Shown: positions 1-5,941, counted from the stretch's first letter. The stretch is 8,238 bases of DNA from Actinomycetota bacterium (GCA_003132645.1 PKYM01000323.1:1-8238), one strand, 5' to 3'. Program-made: numbers and translations. The notes: generated by a model from the sequence alone, not told the origin.

Positions 1-611
1 CCGCCGCCGCTCCGGCCGCCGCCGCGCCGGTTGCCGCGCCGGCTGTCGCTGCCCCGGCTCGCCCGGTGAGCGCGCGTGCCGCGTGCACGGCACTGTTCGT
101 CGAGCGCTTGCGCGAGCTCGGCGTCGAGGTCGCTACGGTCGCCTCGGAGCAGGCGGCGCGAGCGGGACTCGAGCGCCTCGCAGCCGAGCGCGGCTGGAGG
201 GGCGTCGCCTGCGCGCCGGGGCTTCGCTGGGCGGCCGTCGCCGTGCGCTGGACCGATGAGGCGCGCGAGGCGTCGTTCGGTCTTTGCCGGGCCGACTGGG
301 CCGTGGCCGAGACCGCTTCGGTCGTGGTGTACGCCAGCGCCGAGGTGCGGCGCGGCTACTCGCTCGTGCCCCCCGCGGTCGGCTTCTTCGTGCCCGAGGG
401 GTGCATCCTGGCGACCGTCGGCGACGTGCTGCGCGTGCTCCCCACCGATGGCCTCGCGCTGCCGAGCTGCGTGAGCTTCATCAGCGGGCCGAGCAGCACC
501 TCCGACCTGGCCGCGATCCATGTCGTCGGCGTTCACGGTCCCGGCGAGGTCCATGTGTGGGTCATCGCCGATGGCGCCGTCGGTCACTGCGACGCGAGAC
601 AGGAGACTTGA
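1..611 (+). CDS. lutC: LutC/YkgG-type LUD-domain protein, 5' partial, probably C-terminal part of a fusion
   Basis: LUD-domain protein of the LutC/YkgG family, a component of the LutABC-type iron-sulfur L-lactate oxidation system in the cytoplasm. The reading frame is open from base 3. Its first 21 codons encode an almost pure Ala/Pro/Val linker, followed by a LUD domain of about 180 residues. Recognisable family motifs are ADWAVAETAS (window residues about 97-106), RGYSLVPP (about 117-124), ISGPSSTSDL (about 160-169) and GVHGPGEVHV (about 176-185), all close to the LutC signature. A GTG at 66 could serve as a start, but it has no Shine-Dalgarno and lies in continuous frame with the linker, so I infer that the protein begins upstream. 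Fusion to LutB, or to another domain, is likely but not visible. The stop TGA at 609-611 is followed five bases later by the LarA-like gene, so the two are probably cotranscribed. Family call is strong; exact substrate is inferred. Confidence 0.82.
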   Translation, partial: AAAPAAAAPVAAPAVAAPARPVSARAACTALFVERLRELGVEVATVASEQAARAGLERLAAERGWRGVACAPGLRWAAVAVRWTDEAREASFGLCRADWAVAETASVVVYASAEVRRGYSLVPPAVGFFVPEGCILATVGDVLRVLPTDGLALPSCVSFISGPSSTSDLAAIHVVGVHGPGEVHVWVIADGAVGHCDARQET

Positions 612-616
612 GACAG

Positions 617-1942
617 ATGACGGTTGCGCCCATCGTGCATGGCCTTCGCTTGGGCCACCTGGAGCTGCCAGCGTTCAGGTTGGTGGAGCAACGGTTCGCG
701 GTTCCTCCGGCCATCGATGTTGCTGCGACCTTAGCGAAGGAATGGTGCCGGCTCGGCGACGCTGTCCGGCTCTCTGCGGGTGCCGATATCGCTGTCGCGG
801 TCGGCAGCCGGGGCATCGACAGCCTCAGCGAGATCGTTTGTGGTGTTGTCGGCAAGCTTCACGAGGCAGGCTGCAGACCATTCATCGTGCCCGCGATGGG
901 TTCTCATGGGGGGGCAAGCGCGGCGGGTCAGCTCGCCCTGCTGGCTGAGCTGGGGATCACCGAGGAGCAAGTGGGTGCTCCGATCCGCGCGACCATGGAC
1001 GTCGTCCAGGTCGGTGAAGTCGATGGCCTGCCACTGGTCGTTGACCGGCTGGCCCAGGCCGCTGCGGGCATCGTGCTCATCAATCGCATCAAGCCGCACA
1101 CCGATTTCGCGGGTCCGGCGGGCAGCGGCCTGCTGAAGATGTTGTGCGTCGGGCTCGGCAATCAGGTGGGGGCAGACCTGTATCATCGGGCGGCGCTAGT
1201 GCAGGACTTGGGAGAGCTCATCGCGCGCTGCGCTCGTAAGCTCCTGGAGACCCTGCCGGTCATTTTCGGCGCCGCCGTAGTCGAGAATCAGAACCATCGT
1301 GTCTGCGACCTCAGGCTCGTGCCGTCCAGCGAGATCGAGTGCGCGGAGCTTGCGCTGCAGTCGGTCGCACAGACCCTGTTGCCCGGCTTGCCTCTAGACG
1401 ACGTCGATCTGTTGATCGTCGACGAGATGGGCAAGGATATCAGCGGCGCGGGCCTCGATCCGAACGTGATCGGCCGCACGATCGGCGCATGGTCGGTCCC
1501 GCGCACCAGACCGCGCATCGCGAGGATCTTCGTGAGGGCGCTGACACCCGCCTCGCACGGCAACGCCTGCGGCCTTGGTTTCGTCGACGTCGCTACCGCG
1601 CGCCTGATCGAAGCCATCGATCTCGAGGCTACGGCGGTCAACGCCGTCACTTCGTGCATGCCCGAGGACGTTCGACTGCCTCTTACCTTGGCGACCGAGC
1701 GCGACGCTGTCGCTGTGGCACTGGCGACTATCCGCCCGCACGGCGTCGATGATCTGCGCATCGTGCAGATCACGAACACCTCTGAGGTCACCCGGCTCCT
1801 CGTCTCGCAAGGGTCTCTAGCCGCGCTCGAGGAGCGCGAACATATCGAGATCGGCACACATAGCCTGAGACTCGAGTTCGATGCCGGAGGCAACCTGCTG
1901 TCCCCGTTGAGACCACGCCAGGGAGGCTGGGAGCCCCGCTGA
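617..1942 (+). CDS. LarA-like (DUF2088) nickel-pincer nucleotide-dependent isomerase homologue
   Basis: A 441-residue homologue of lactate racemase LarA, similar in length to the family (about 420-430). LarA uses a nickel-pincer nucleotide to racemise lactate by hydride transfer; related proteins act on other 2-hydroxyacids. Visible motifs are VAVGSRGI (residues 61-67), PAMGSHGG (92-99), NRIKPHTDFAGPAGSGLLKM (156-175), DEMGK (269-273) and SHGNACGLG (313-321). His97, His161, Lys174 and His190 match the known LarA residues His108, His174, Lys184 (cofactor tether) and His200 (nickel ligand). The Lys-to-His spacing of 16 is identical. The start ATG at 617 has AGGAG at 601-605. The frame stays open back to 284, but that part is an out-of-frame reading of the LUD gene and shows no family similarity. 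It follows lutC by five bases, fitting a lactate or hydroxyacid operon. No larB, larC or larE cofactor genes are in the window, so activity depends on genes elsewhere. Substrate unknown. Confidence 0.8.
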   Translation: MTVAPIVHGLRLGHLELPAFRLVEQRFAVPPAIDVAATLAKEWCRLGDAVRLSAGADIAVAVGSRGIDSLSEIVCGVVGKLHEAGCRPFIVPAMGSHGGASAAGQLALLAELGITEEQVGAPIRATMDVVQVGEVDGLPLVVDRLAQAAAGIVLINRIKPHTDFAGPAGSGLLKMLCVGLGNQVGADLYHRAALVQDLGELIARCARKLLETLPVIFGAAVVENQNHRVCDLRLVPSSEIECAELALQSVAQTLLPGLPLDDVDLLIVDEMGKDISGAGLDPNVIGRTIGAWSVPRTRPRIARIFVRALTPASHGNACGLGFVDVATARLIEAIDLEATAVNAVTSCMPEDVRLPLTLATERDAVAVALATIRPHGVDDLRIVQITNTSEVTRLLVSQGSLAALEEREHIEIGTHSLRLEFDAGGNLLSPLRPRQGGWEPR

Positions 1943-1999
1943 TCGATGGCCTTCGAAGGGGCCGAGTTGGTCGGCGCCGGGCCAAGCGAAAGCGACGGC

Positions 2000-2028
2000 T
2001 TGTCCGGCCTTGACGAGGCTGATAAAGT
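2000..2028 (+). promoter_or_regulatory. Putative extended -10 promoter of pyrR
   Basis: TTGTCC (2000-2005, 4 of 6 matches to TTGACA), a 17-base spacer, then TAAAGT (2023-2028, 4 of 6 matches to TATAAT), preceded by TG at 2020-2021 in the extended -10 position. The predicted transcript would begin near 2035, immediately before the PyrR-binding hairpin at 2037, a spacing that supports the call. Each box alone is weak. Confidence 0.45.
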
Positions 2029-2036
2029 ACCGACGA

Positions 2037-2066
2037 CCTTTAACCACGTCCGGAGAGACGGAAAGG
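2037..2066 (+). promoter_or_regulatory. PyrR-binding RNA hairpin (pyrR leader)
   Basis: The leader RNA folds into a lower stem CCUUU (2037-2041) with AAAGG (2062-2066), an asymmetric internal loop (AACCA on one side, one G on the other), and an upper stem CGUC (2047-2050) with GACG (2057-2060), closed by the hexaloop CGGAGA (2051-2056). Known PyrR-binding loops of Bacillus pyr leaders have a core of the type GUCC-AGAGAG-GC, with a purine-rich hexaloop of CNGNGA form above an internal bulge. This element matches in both sequence (GUCCGGAGAGAC) and shape. Lying in front of pyrR itself, it points to UMP/PRPP-dependent autoregulation. Seen by eye, without a covariance-model search. Confidence 0.75.
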
Positions 2067-2072
2067 GGGTGT

Positions 2073-2111
2073 GGCGCTGCCGAACAATACCAGGAGCCGG
2101 CGGCGCCTTTT
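2073..2111 (+). terminator. Hairpin with T-run enclosing the pyrR Shine-Dalgarno (attenuator or translational sequestrator)
   Basis: GGCGCTGCCG (2073-2082) pairs with CGGCGGCGCC (2098-2107) over 10 base pairs with one G-U, followed at once by TTTT (2108-2111). The 15-base loop contains AGGAG (2092-2096), the likely pyrR ribosome binding site, and the start ATG follows at 2114. The structure could act as an intrinsic terminator in the leader, in the Bacillus manner, or could hide the translation start, in the way PyrR is thought to act in mycobacteria. It starts six bases after the PyrR-binding hairpin, so the two are probably functionally linked. No clear competing antiterminator stem was found by eye; a weak one could pair CCAC (2044-2047) with GTGG (2071-2074). 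Confidence 0.55.
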
Positions 2112-2113
2112 CT

Positions 2114-2698
2114 ATGCCTGAACCCAGAGCAGACAACGAGGTCCTCATCATGACGGCCGAGCAGATGTCGCGGACCATGACGCGACTCGCTCATGAGATC
2201 ATCGAGAAGAACCCCGACGCCAACGATCTCGCCATCGTGGGCATCCATACGCGGGGAGCCTTCCTCGGCGAGCGCCTCCACAAGCTGCTGTGTGAGGCAG
2301 GCGGCTGTGTGTACGCGGCCGGCAATCTCGACATCACCTTCTACCGCGACGACGTCGGCGAGCACAGCAAGACCGGGGTCCTGCCCATGACGCAGGCGCC
2401 GGTGGTCAAAGGTACCGAACTCCCCTTCGCCGTCGAAGGCGCCACGATCATTCTTGTCGACGACGTGCTCTACACGGGCCGCACGATCCGAGCCGCCATC
2501 GATGCGATCTTCGACCTTGGGCGCCCGGCGGGTGTGCAACTTGCCGTCCTCGTGGACCGCGGGCACCGCGTGCTGCCCATTCGGCCCGATTTCGTCGGCA
2601 AGAACGTGCCCACGGCGCAGCGCGAGCGCATCAGCGTGCGCATGCCGGAGTCTGACGGCGTCGAGGAAGTAGTCCTTGTACGCGCGCCGAGCGCCTGA
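2114..2698 (+). CDS. pyrR: PyrR: pyr operon RNA-binding regulator / uracil phosphoribosyltransferase
   Basis: A 194-residue PyrR, a type I phosphoribosyltransferase-fold protein. The family senses UMP/UTP against PRPP, binds pyr leader RNA to repress pyrimidine synthesis genes, and often has uracil phosphoribosyltransferase activity (uracil + PRPP to UMP). Visible signatures are TRLAHEIIEKN (residues 23-33), VGIHTRG (42-48), DITFYRDD (73-80), the PRPP loop ILVDDVLYTGRT (113-124) with Asp116-Asp117, and LVDRGHRVLPIRPDFVGKNVPT (146-167). Alignment with Bacillus PyrR is gap-free from residue 8, which supports ATG 2114 over the internal ATG at 2150. The AGGAG at 2092-2096 lies 17 bases upstream, unusually far; a GTG at 2069 after a GA-rich tract is a less likely alternative. 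The segment at about residues 84-100 is a few residues longer than in Bacillus. It stands alone: no pyrB or pyrC follows, and the next gene is the pyrimidine-degrading dehydrogenase 530 bases away. Confidence 0.93.
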   Translation: MPEPRADNEVLIMTAEQMSRTMTRLAHEIIEKNPDANDLAIVGIHTRGAFLGERLHKLLCEAGGCVYAAGNLDITFYRDDVGEHSKTGVLPMTQAPVVKGTELPFAVEGATIILVDDVLYTGRTIRAAIDAIFDLGRPAGVQLAVLVDRGHRVLPIRPDFVGKNVPTAQRERISVRMPESDGVEEVVLVRAPSA

Positions 2699-2699
2699 C

Positions 2700-2728
2700 C
2701 GGGACGAGCCGTCGGGGGCCGCGTCCCG
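2700..2728 (+). terminator. Weak inverted repeat after pyrR, possible terminator
   Basis: CGGGACG (2700-2706) and CGTCCCG (2722-2728) form a perfect 7-bp stem with a 15-base loop, starting two bases after the pyrR stop codon. No T-run follows, so intrinsic termination is uncertain. A second small dyad, GTCCC (2766-2770) with GGGAC (2774-2778), follows. Confidence 0.3.
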
Positions 2729-2924
2729 AAACGACGCCGGCTTAGTTGCGACGTCCCTAAGCGTTGTCCCGTCGGGACGCTCACCCAAGGACAAGACCTT
2801 GACAGGACCTTGCTTCTGTCACCCGCTCGGCCGGCGCGCCTGAGGTGGGCCGGCAGACGGAAACTGCCGCCGCTCTCGCATCGCGCGCCGAAGGTGCGAT
2901 CCGCCTCCCACAAACGCAGCCGCC

Positions 2925-2953
2925 GTGAAGGTCTGGTCGATCCGTGCTAAGAT
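2925..2953 (+). promoter_or_regulatory. Putative extended -10 promoter of the dihydropyrimidine dehydrogenase gene
   Basis: TAAGAT (2948-2953, 4 of 6 matches to TATAAT) is preceded by TGC (2945-2947), an extended -10 element. The -35 candidate 17 bases upstream, GTGAAG (2925-2930), is poor (3 of 6), which is common for extended -10 promoters. The predicted transcript would start near 2960, inside the dyad at 2956-2992, leaving a leader of about 270 bases. Confidence 0.4.
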
Positions 2954-2955
2954 TG

Positions 2956-2992
2956 CGGTGCAACTGAGCGTTTGCACGCTCTTAACGCACCG
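2956..2992 (+). repeat. Nested and competing inverted repeats at the predicted transcript start
   Basis: Outer arms CGGTGC (2956-2961) and GCACCG (2987-2992) enclose GAGCG (2966-2970) and CGCTC (2977-2981). An alternative dyad, GTGCAA (2958-2963) with TTGCAC (2972-2977), uses the same bases and excludes the first fold. Its position on the predicted start of transcription suits an operator or a leader switch. The arms are short enough that chance is possible. Confidence 0.35.
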
Positions 2993-3152
2993 AACTCACC
3001 CGCGCGTTCCGGCTTCGTTGCAAGCAGGCGATGCCCCCGGCTCGGCCTTCACAAGCCGATCGGTGCAGGAATCTGGCGGGACACAAGCAACGTAAGCATG
3101 GCCGACGTAGGTATGCTGCTTGGCCATTGGTGTTCGTGGAAGCATCTTTTTC

Positions 3153-3168
3153 CCATACCACTGTATGG
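3153..3168 (+). repeat. Perfect hairpin CCATAC-CACT-GTATGG in the dehydrogenase leader
   Basis: CCATAC (3153-3158) and GTATGG (3163-3168) are perfect complements around a four-base loop. They are preceded by five T (3147-3151) and followed nine bases later by four T (3177-3180), in an AT-richer patch about 60 bases before the start codon. It could be an operator dyad or a leader hairpin. Function is unknown. Confidence 0.35.
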
Positions 3169-3216
3169 CTGCGACCTTTTAGTTCCGATTGGCAGAGTGA
3201 GGCGATGATGGCTAGC

Positions 3217-3222
3217 GAAGGA
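3217..3222 (+). promoter_or_regulatory. Shine-Dalgarno GAAGGA deciding the dehydrogenase start
   Basis: GAAGGA ends six bases before ATG 3229, close to ideal. The in-frame ATGs at 3205 and 3208 have only TGAGG (3198-3202) at two and five bases, so 3229 is preferred, though an N-terminus seven or eight residues longer remains possible. Confidence 0.5.
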
Positions 3223-3228
3223 CGTGTG

Positions 3229-5799
3229 ATGGACCTGCAAGCCGCGATACAGGAAGCGGGACGTTGCCTGCTCTGCGACGATGCGCCGTGCAGCACCGGG
3301 TGTGGCGCCGACAGCGAGCCTGCGACCTTCATCCGCCAGTTGCGTTTAGGCAACATCAAGGGCGCCGTCCGCACGCTGAGGAAGAACAACATCCTGGCTG
3401 CCACCTGCGCTCAGGTTTGCCCCACGTGTCGCATGTGCGTGGAAGGTTGCGCGCGGAGCGGGCTCGACGAGCCCATTCGTATCGCCGAGATCCAGGCCTT
3501 CCTGGCCGACTATGAGCGGCAAGAGGGCATGCAGGTACTGCAGGCGCCTGCGCCGGGAGACCGTAAGGTCGCGGTCATCGGCGCCGGACCGGCCGGACTG
3601 TCGGCCGCCGCTAGTCTTGCCCTGATGGGCTACGCCACCGTGGTCTTCGAAAAGATGCCCGAGCCGGGAGGGCTGCTGCGCTACGGGATTCCCGAGCATC
3701 GACTGGACCCCGTGCTGCTGGCTCAGGAGATCGACCTGGTCAGCAAGCTGGGTGTCCGATTCGAATGCGGGCACGCAGTCTCAACACAGGCAGAGCTCGA
3801 GGAGCTTCTTCAGGACGGCTTCGACGCCGCGTTCATTGCCCCAGGCTGCGACCGACCCTATTCGCTCGCGCTGGCCGACGAAGCGTTGGACGGCGTGTAT
3901 TCGTGGGCCGATTTCCTGGCCCAGAGCAAGGACTCTGAGGCTCGCACAGCCTTGGCGACCGCGGTCCGCGGCAAGAACGTCGTGGTAATCGGCGGCGGCG
4001 CCGTGGCCATGGACTGCGCCGTGACGGCCAAGCGCCTGGGAGCGGACCGCGTGTACGCCGTTTCTCTGGAGTCCATGGAGGAGCTGCCCGCCGACGTCGA
4101 CGAGACCGACCTGGCCTTCCGCGAGGGCATCCGCTTTAAGCCCAACGGACGTCTCACGCAGATCGTTGTCGAAGACGGTATGGTCAAGTCCGTTCGAGGC
4201 GTGGAGATCCGCTGGCTCACGCCCGGTCGTTTCGTACCGGACAACGCGGAGAACGTCCCCGGAAGCGAGTTCTCGATCCCCGCCGATTTCGTTGTGGAGG
4301 CGATCGGAGCGGGGTTCTCGGCAGAGATGGCAGCCCTCTTGAGCGGGCTCGAGGCCGACAAGGGTCGTCCCCGGATCGATCCCCAAACGATGCGCCTGTC
4401 GGACCCGCGGATCTTCGGCGGTGGGGACCTGGTGGCTCCGGGCAAGACGGTGGCGGCCAGCGTCAAGGACGGCAAGAAAGCCGCCAAGGCCATCGCCGAC
4501 GCCTTCCCGCTCGGTGCGGCTGCGGCGATTCCCAAGACGCCGCGGCCCAGCTTGGAGATCGAGTTCTGCGGCGTGAAGTGCGTGAACCCGTTCTTCCTCT
4601 CGTCGTCACCGGTGACCAACACCGCAGAGATGATCGCCCGGGCATTCGACGCCGGCTGGGGTGGGGCGGTCTACAAGACGCTGAATCTCGAAAGAGACTT
4701 CGAAATCATCGACCCGACACCGCGGCTGAACGCGCTCCATCGCGGAGGTCAACGGTTCATCGGGCTGCAAAACATGGAGCAGATCAGCGAGCGGCCTCTC
4801 GACCAGAACCTCAAGGACATCGCCTGGTTGAAGAAGCACTACCCTGACCGGGTCCTGATCGCGAGCATCATGGGCTATTCCGACGCCGGGTGGGCCGAGC
4901 TTGCCAGAAAGGCCGAAGAAGCCGGAGCAGACATGCTCGAGCTCAACTTTTCCTGCCCGCAGATGGCTCACGAAGGGGCCGGACACAAGGTCGGACAGGC
5001 CAACGACCTGCTCGAGCGTTACACGCGGGTGGTCAAGGAAGCCGTCTCGATCCCGGTGATGCCGAAGCTGACGCCGAACGTCACGGACATGCTGCCCTCG
5101 GCTCTGGCGTGCAAGCGCGGCGGGGCCGATGCCTTGGCGACCATCAACACGGTGCGATCCATCACGGAAGTGGACCTCGAGACATTCGCCCCCAAGCCCA
5201 CGATCCAGGGCAAGAGCGCAATCAGCGGCTTTTCCGGGCCGGCGGTCAAACCGATCGCCTTGCGCTTCGTCGCCGAGCTCGGCCAGAGCAAAGAAGTGGG
5301 ACTGCCCGTGTCTGGGATCGGTGGCATAGAGACATGGCAGGATGCGGCCATGTTCGTCCTGCTTGGTGCGACCACCCTGCAGGTGACCACGGCCGTGATG
5401 CGCTACGGCTATCGCATCGTCGAGTCGTTAGTCGAAGGCCTCGAGGACTATCTGGAAACTCGCGGGTTCGAGTCCATCACGCAGCTGGTCGGGTTGAGTT
5501 TGGGGTCCATCGTGGAGCCTTCGGAGCTCCAGCAGAACCGGCACATCGTCGCAAAAGTGGACGCGGACCAGTGCATCGGCTGCGGCCTCTGCCACATCGT
5601 CTGCCACGATGCCGCCAACCAGGCCATGGGATTCGATCACGATGCGCGCAAGGCCGAGGTCGATCAGGAACGCTGCGTCGGCTGCCTGCTCTGCCAGCAT
5701 GTCTGCCCGGTGTGGGGGTGCGTGGGAACCGACGAGGTCGCAGCCCCGGTGACCTCGGGCATGCACCACGACGCCCTGGTCATCGTCGAAGAGCAGTGA
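3229..5799 (+). CDS. preTA: Dihydropyrimidine dehydrogenase, single-chain PreT-PreA fusion
   Basis: An 856-residue flavo-iron-sulfur enzyme that reduces uracil and thymine to 5,6-dihydro forms with NAD(P)H, the first step of reductive pyrimidine catabolism. Residues 1-100 form the N-terminal [4Fe-4S] domain. Cys13, 16, 21, 25, 64, 70, 74 and Gln89 match the ligands of mammalian DPD, including its unusual Gln. Residues 110-430 are the PreT-like oxidoreductase: GAGPAG (118-123) for FAD, GGGAVAMD (255-262) for NAD(P)H, and GGGD (397-400). Residues 441-770 are the PreA/DHOD-like FMN barrel: NFSCPQM (573-579) with the catalytic Cys576, KLTPNVTD (613-620) and GIGGIETW (696-703). Two [4Fe-4S] motifs close the protein (Cys782/785/788/792 and Cys816/819/822/826). 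E. coli encodes PreT and PreA separately; here both halves are one chain in the same order as eukaryotic DPYD (about 1025 residues), without its extra insert near the C-terminus. NADH versus NADPH preference cannot be read from the sequence. It converges on hydA. Confidence 0.93.
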   Translation: MDLQAAIQEAGRCLLCDDAPCSTGCGADSEPATFIRQLRLGNIKGAVRTLRKNNILAATCAQVCPTCRMCVEGCARSGLDEPIRIAEIQAFLADYERQEGMQVLQAPAPGDRKVAVIGAGPAGLSAAASLALMGYATVVFEKMPEPGGLLRYGIPEHRLDPVLLAQEIDLVSKLGVRFECGHAVSTQAELEELLQDGFDAAFIAPGCDRPYSLALADEALDGVYSWADFLAQSKDSEARTALATAVRGKNVVVIGGGAVAMDCAVTAKRLGADRVYAVSLESMEELPADVDETDLAFREGIRFKPNGRLTQIVVEDGMVKSVRGVEIRWLTPGRFVPDNAENVPGSEFSIPADFVVEAIGAGFSAEMAALLSGLEADKGRPRIDPQTMRLSDPRIFGGGDLVAPGKTVAASVKDGKKAAKAIADAFPLGAAAAIPKTPRPSLEIEFCGVKCVNPFFLSSSPVTNTAEMIARAFDAGWGGAVYKTLNLERDFEIIDPTPRLNALHRGGQRFIGLQNMEQISERPLDQNLKDIAWLKKHYPDRVLIASIMGYSDAGWAELARKAEEAGADMLELNFSCPQMAHEGAGHKVGQANDLLERYTRVVKEAVSIPVMPKLTPNVTDMLPSALACKRGGADALATINTVRSITEVDLETFAPKPTIQGKSAISGFSGPAVKPIALRFVAELGQSKEVGLPVSGIGGIETWQDAAMFVLLGATTLQVTTAVMRYGYRIVESLVEGLEDYLETRGFESITQLVGLSLGSIVEPSELQQNRHIVAKVDADQCIGCGLCHIVCHDAANQAMGFDHDARKAEVDQERCVGCLLCQHVCPVWGCVGTDEVAAPVTSGMHHDALVIVEEQ

Positions 5800-5890
5800 C
5801 AACCGGCCCCTGGCAAGCCGATTGGCGTCACGCTCGAGCGAATCTCGCTGCGTGCCCTGGTGCGCGAAGCCGACGTAGGGTGCCAAGGTG

Positions 5891-5937
5891 AGCGGGGCTG
5901 CGGGGCAGTCGAACTTCGACTGCCCCGCAGCCCCGCT
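5891..5937. terminator. 23-bp perfect palindrome between convergent genes, probable bidirectional terminator
   Basis: The arms 5891-5913 and 5915-5937 are perfect reverse complements of 23 bases around a single central C (5914). In RNA this gives at least 22 base pairs, very GC-rich. It lies 92 bases after the dehydrogenase stop and four bases beyond the hydA stop, so it can serve both converging transcripts. Neither side has a T-run, so it is a U-less hairpin, a form reported for actinobacterial terminators. A site for a dimeric protein is a less likely alternative. Confidence 0.7.
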
Positions 5938-5941
5938 GGGG

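Larger units (their letters stand above)
2699..3228. other. Non-coding interval between pyrR and the dihydropyrimidine dehydrogenase gene
   Basis: About 530 bases without a convincing gene. From left to right I see the weak post-pyrR stem; two CCTTG copies (2797-2801 and 2808-2812), the first forming a dyad with CAAGG (2786-2790); a putative promoter at 2925-2953; and then a leader of about 270 bases rich in short dyads. Short open frames here (for example 2972-3208 on +, 2982-3404 on -) have no recognisable motifs and no ribosome binding site that convinces me. No known riboswitch class was recognised by eye. Confidence 0.6.

Noticed and set aside
284..616. In-frame N-terminal extension of the LarA-like gene back to 284
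   Set aside because: It overlaps the LUD gene in another frame, is Arg-rich with no family similarity, and ATG 617 has a good AGGAG; the homology to LarA begins just after 617.
1948..1963. Hairpin GGCC...GGCC after the LarA-like gene as a terminator
   Set aside because: Only four strong pairs plus two G-U pairs and no T-run.
1946..2113. In-frame extension of pyrR back to ATG 1946
   Set aside because: The PyrR family alignment starts near 2135, and the extension would cover the promoter, the PyrR-binding hairpin and the SD-bearing hairpin.
1817..2794. Minus-strand open frame of 325 codons opposite pyrR
   Set aside because: Shadow of pyrR and its leader; no recognisable domain and no ribosome binding site consistent with a gene.
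2799..2804. Perfect -35 hexamer TTGACA after pyrR
   Set aside because: No acceptable -10 hexamer lies 16-18 bases downstream (2821-2828 is CG-rich).
2972..3208. Small open frame of 78 codons in the dehydrogenase leader
   Set aside because: No Shine-Dalgarno, no recognisable motif, and it overlaps hairpins; a leader peptide cannot be excluded but is not supported.
4890..5891. Plus-strand open frame of 333 codons within the dehydrogenase gene
   Set aside because: Alternate-frame reading of the PreA half; Arg/Gly-rich and without motifs, whereas the true frame has all catalytic residues.
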